Under the pieces are notes generated by a model that worked only from the letters and a program-made list of their open reading frames with translations, had not been told where the DNA came from and ran no database searches. A DNA stretch of 7,039 nucleotides from an uncultured Anaerococcus sp. (GTDB lineage Bacteria; Bacillota_A; Clostridia; Tissierellales; Peptoniphilaceae), in the NCBI GenBank assembly GCA_945916625.1, contig CAMEGY010000052.1:1-7039 (forward strand). Direction: 5' to 3'. Below are positions 6,710-7,039 of this stretch, one piece after another (within the stretch, counting starts at the first letter, position 1; each line of letters begins with the position of its first letter). A program made the translations under genes and the position numbers.

Positions 6710-6812
6710 TTTTCACACAAATGTAACCGCTTACATTCGCTTTCAAAATTAAAACAAGACATTGAAATATCAATGATTTTATTAATTACAATGTAAGTAT
6801 ACTATGTGAAAA
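6710..6812. repeat. Nested inverted repeat spanning the CRE
   Basis: TTTTCACA (6710-6717) is the reverse complement of TGTGAAAA (6805-6812). Inside it, TTACATT (6731-6737) is the reverse complement of AATGTAA (6790-6796). The inner left arm is part of the CRE, and the inner right arm belongs to a second small palindrome, TTACA-A-TGTAA (6786-6796). It could reflect paired operators or an RNA fold. AT-rich composition makes chance matches easier. Confidence 0.4.
6722..6735. promoter_or_regulatory. Catabolite-responsive element (CRE)
   Basis: TGTAACCGCTTACA matches the CcpA-binding consensus TGWAANCGNTNWCA at every defined position. The dyad extends to 18 bp, AATGTAACCGCTTACATT (6720-6737), symmetric except for the two N positions next to the central CG. 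In Firmicutes such sites bind CcpA with HPr-Ser46-P when preferred sugars are present. It lies about 190 bp before the gene at 6925 and inside the leader predicted from the promoter at 6570, where it could act as a roadblock. Confidence 0.8.
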
Positions 6813-6924
6813 TGTTTTGGTAAGAGATTAAGTTTTAAAAAAACGGGCATATTTATAATAAGGAACAATATATCCTTGAGTATGGTTTGAGTCAAAACTT
6901 AGAAAAAGAAAGGCAGGAGATAGG

Positions 6925-7039
6925 ATGAAATTAAATCTAGCAAACTTTAATGATATCAATCAAAAAGTTGATAAAAAAGTAGCTTACGATGTAGAAAAAC
7001 TTAGGGAAGATAGTATTAGAGACCCTAAGTGGTTAGCTT
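6925..7039 (+). CDS. Partial gene, possibly mannitol dehydrogenase family oxidoreductase
   Basis: Only the first 38 codons are visible; the frame is open to the window edge. The ATG at 6925 has AGGAGA (6915-6920) as ribosome binding site. The protein begins MKLNLANFNDINQ and runs to IRDPKWLA. A charged start followed by a DPKWLA-like segment resembles clostridial members of the mannitol dehydrogenase / fructuronate-tagaturonate reductase family, where a WxxFGAGNIFR nucleotide-binding motif comes next. That motif would lie beyond the window, so this is recollection of family layout, not observation. The upstream CRE and complex operator region fit a carbohydrate-catabolic gene under carbon control. 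There is no link to the heat-shock unit, which ends at the terminator after rpsU. The existence of the gene is likely; its function is tentative. Confidence 0.5.
   Translation, partial: MKLNLANFNDINQKVDKKVAYDVEKLREDSIRDPKWLA

Larger units (their letters stand above)
6473..6924 (+). other. Non-coding control region upstream of the right-end gene
   Basis: About 450 bp of very AT-rich DNA contain no credible protein-coding gene on either strand. They hold two well-formed promoters, a perfect CRE, a CRE-like site, two long inverted repeats and a lone perfect -10 hexamer (TATAAT at 6854-6859 with no good -35). A short palindrome TTTGA-G-TCAAA occurs at 6886-6896. No known riboswitch class or tRNA was recognised. 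The density of sites suggests a sugar-regulated promoter region for the gene at 6925. Confidence 0.7.

Noticed and set aside
6860..6877. AAGGA/TCCTT small hairpin just after the lone TATAAT
   Set aside because: Five base pairs with an 8-nt loop in AT-rich DNA is within chance expectation and has no T-run.
1..7039. CIRCE operator, CRISPR array, tRNA, known riboswitch or insertion sequence
   Set aside because: No TTAGCACTC-N9-GAGTGCTAA dyad, no spaced repeats, no tRNA-like or recognised riboswitch pattern and no transposase were seen by eye. CIRCE is expected upstream of hrcA, outside the window.

Overview
The window is low-GC DNA with AGGAGG-type ribosome binding sites, AGA/ATA-rich codon use and a HrcA-type heat-shock operon. 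This points to an anaerobic low-GC Firmicute (Clostridia/Tissierellia-like, for example the Anaerococcus/Peptoniphilus group). The genus is an inference from general character, not a database match. Every gene lies on the + strand.

Positions 1-4521 hold the class I heat-shock operon in its standard order: hrcA (5' end cut off by the window edge), grpE, dnaK and dnaJ. HrcA represses the operon. DnaK, DnaJ and GrpE form the Hsp70 folding cycle: DnaJ delivers substrate and triggers ATP hydrolysis, and GrpE exchanges the nucleotide. The 96-bp dnaK-dnaJ gap holds a well-formed sigma-A-type promoter followed almost at once by an intrinsic terminator, so dnaJ and its downstream genes can be expressed separately from dnaK.

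Positions 4518-6438 hold translation-linked and housekeeping genes: mtaB (tRNA ms2t6A37 methylthiotransferase, ATGA overlap with dnaJ), a HIT/HinT nucleotide hydrolase, and rpsU (ribosomal protein S21). The unit ends in a clear terminator at 6445-6472. Compared with the Bacillus subtilis order (dnaJ-prmA-rsmE-mtaB ... rpsU), prmA and rsmE are absent between dnaJ and mtaB.

Positions 6473-6924 are about 450 bp of AT-rich non-coding DNA that looks like a complex control region. It has two good promoters, a perfect catabolite-responsive element (CRE), a weaker CRE-like site over a predicted transcription start, and two large inverted repeats. It precedes a gene starting at 6925, of which only 38 codons are visible. 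Those residues tentatively resemble the N-terminus of the mannitol dehydrogenase / hexuronate reductase family, which would fit the CRE. No wholly new system is evident. The unusual material is in the dnaK-dnaJ gap, in the control region at the right end, and in a shared acidic motif of GrpE and DnaK.
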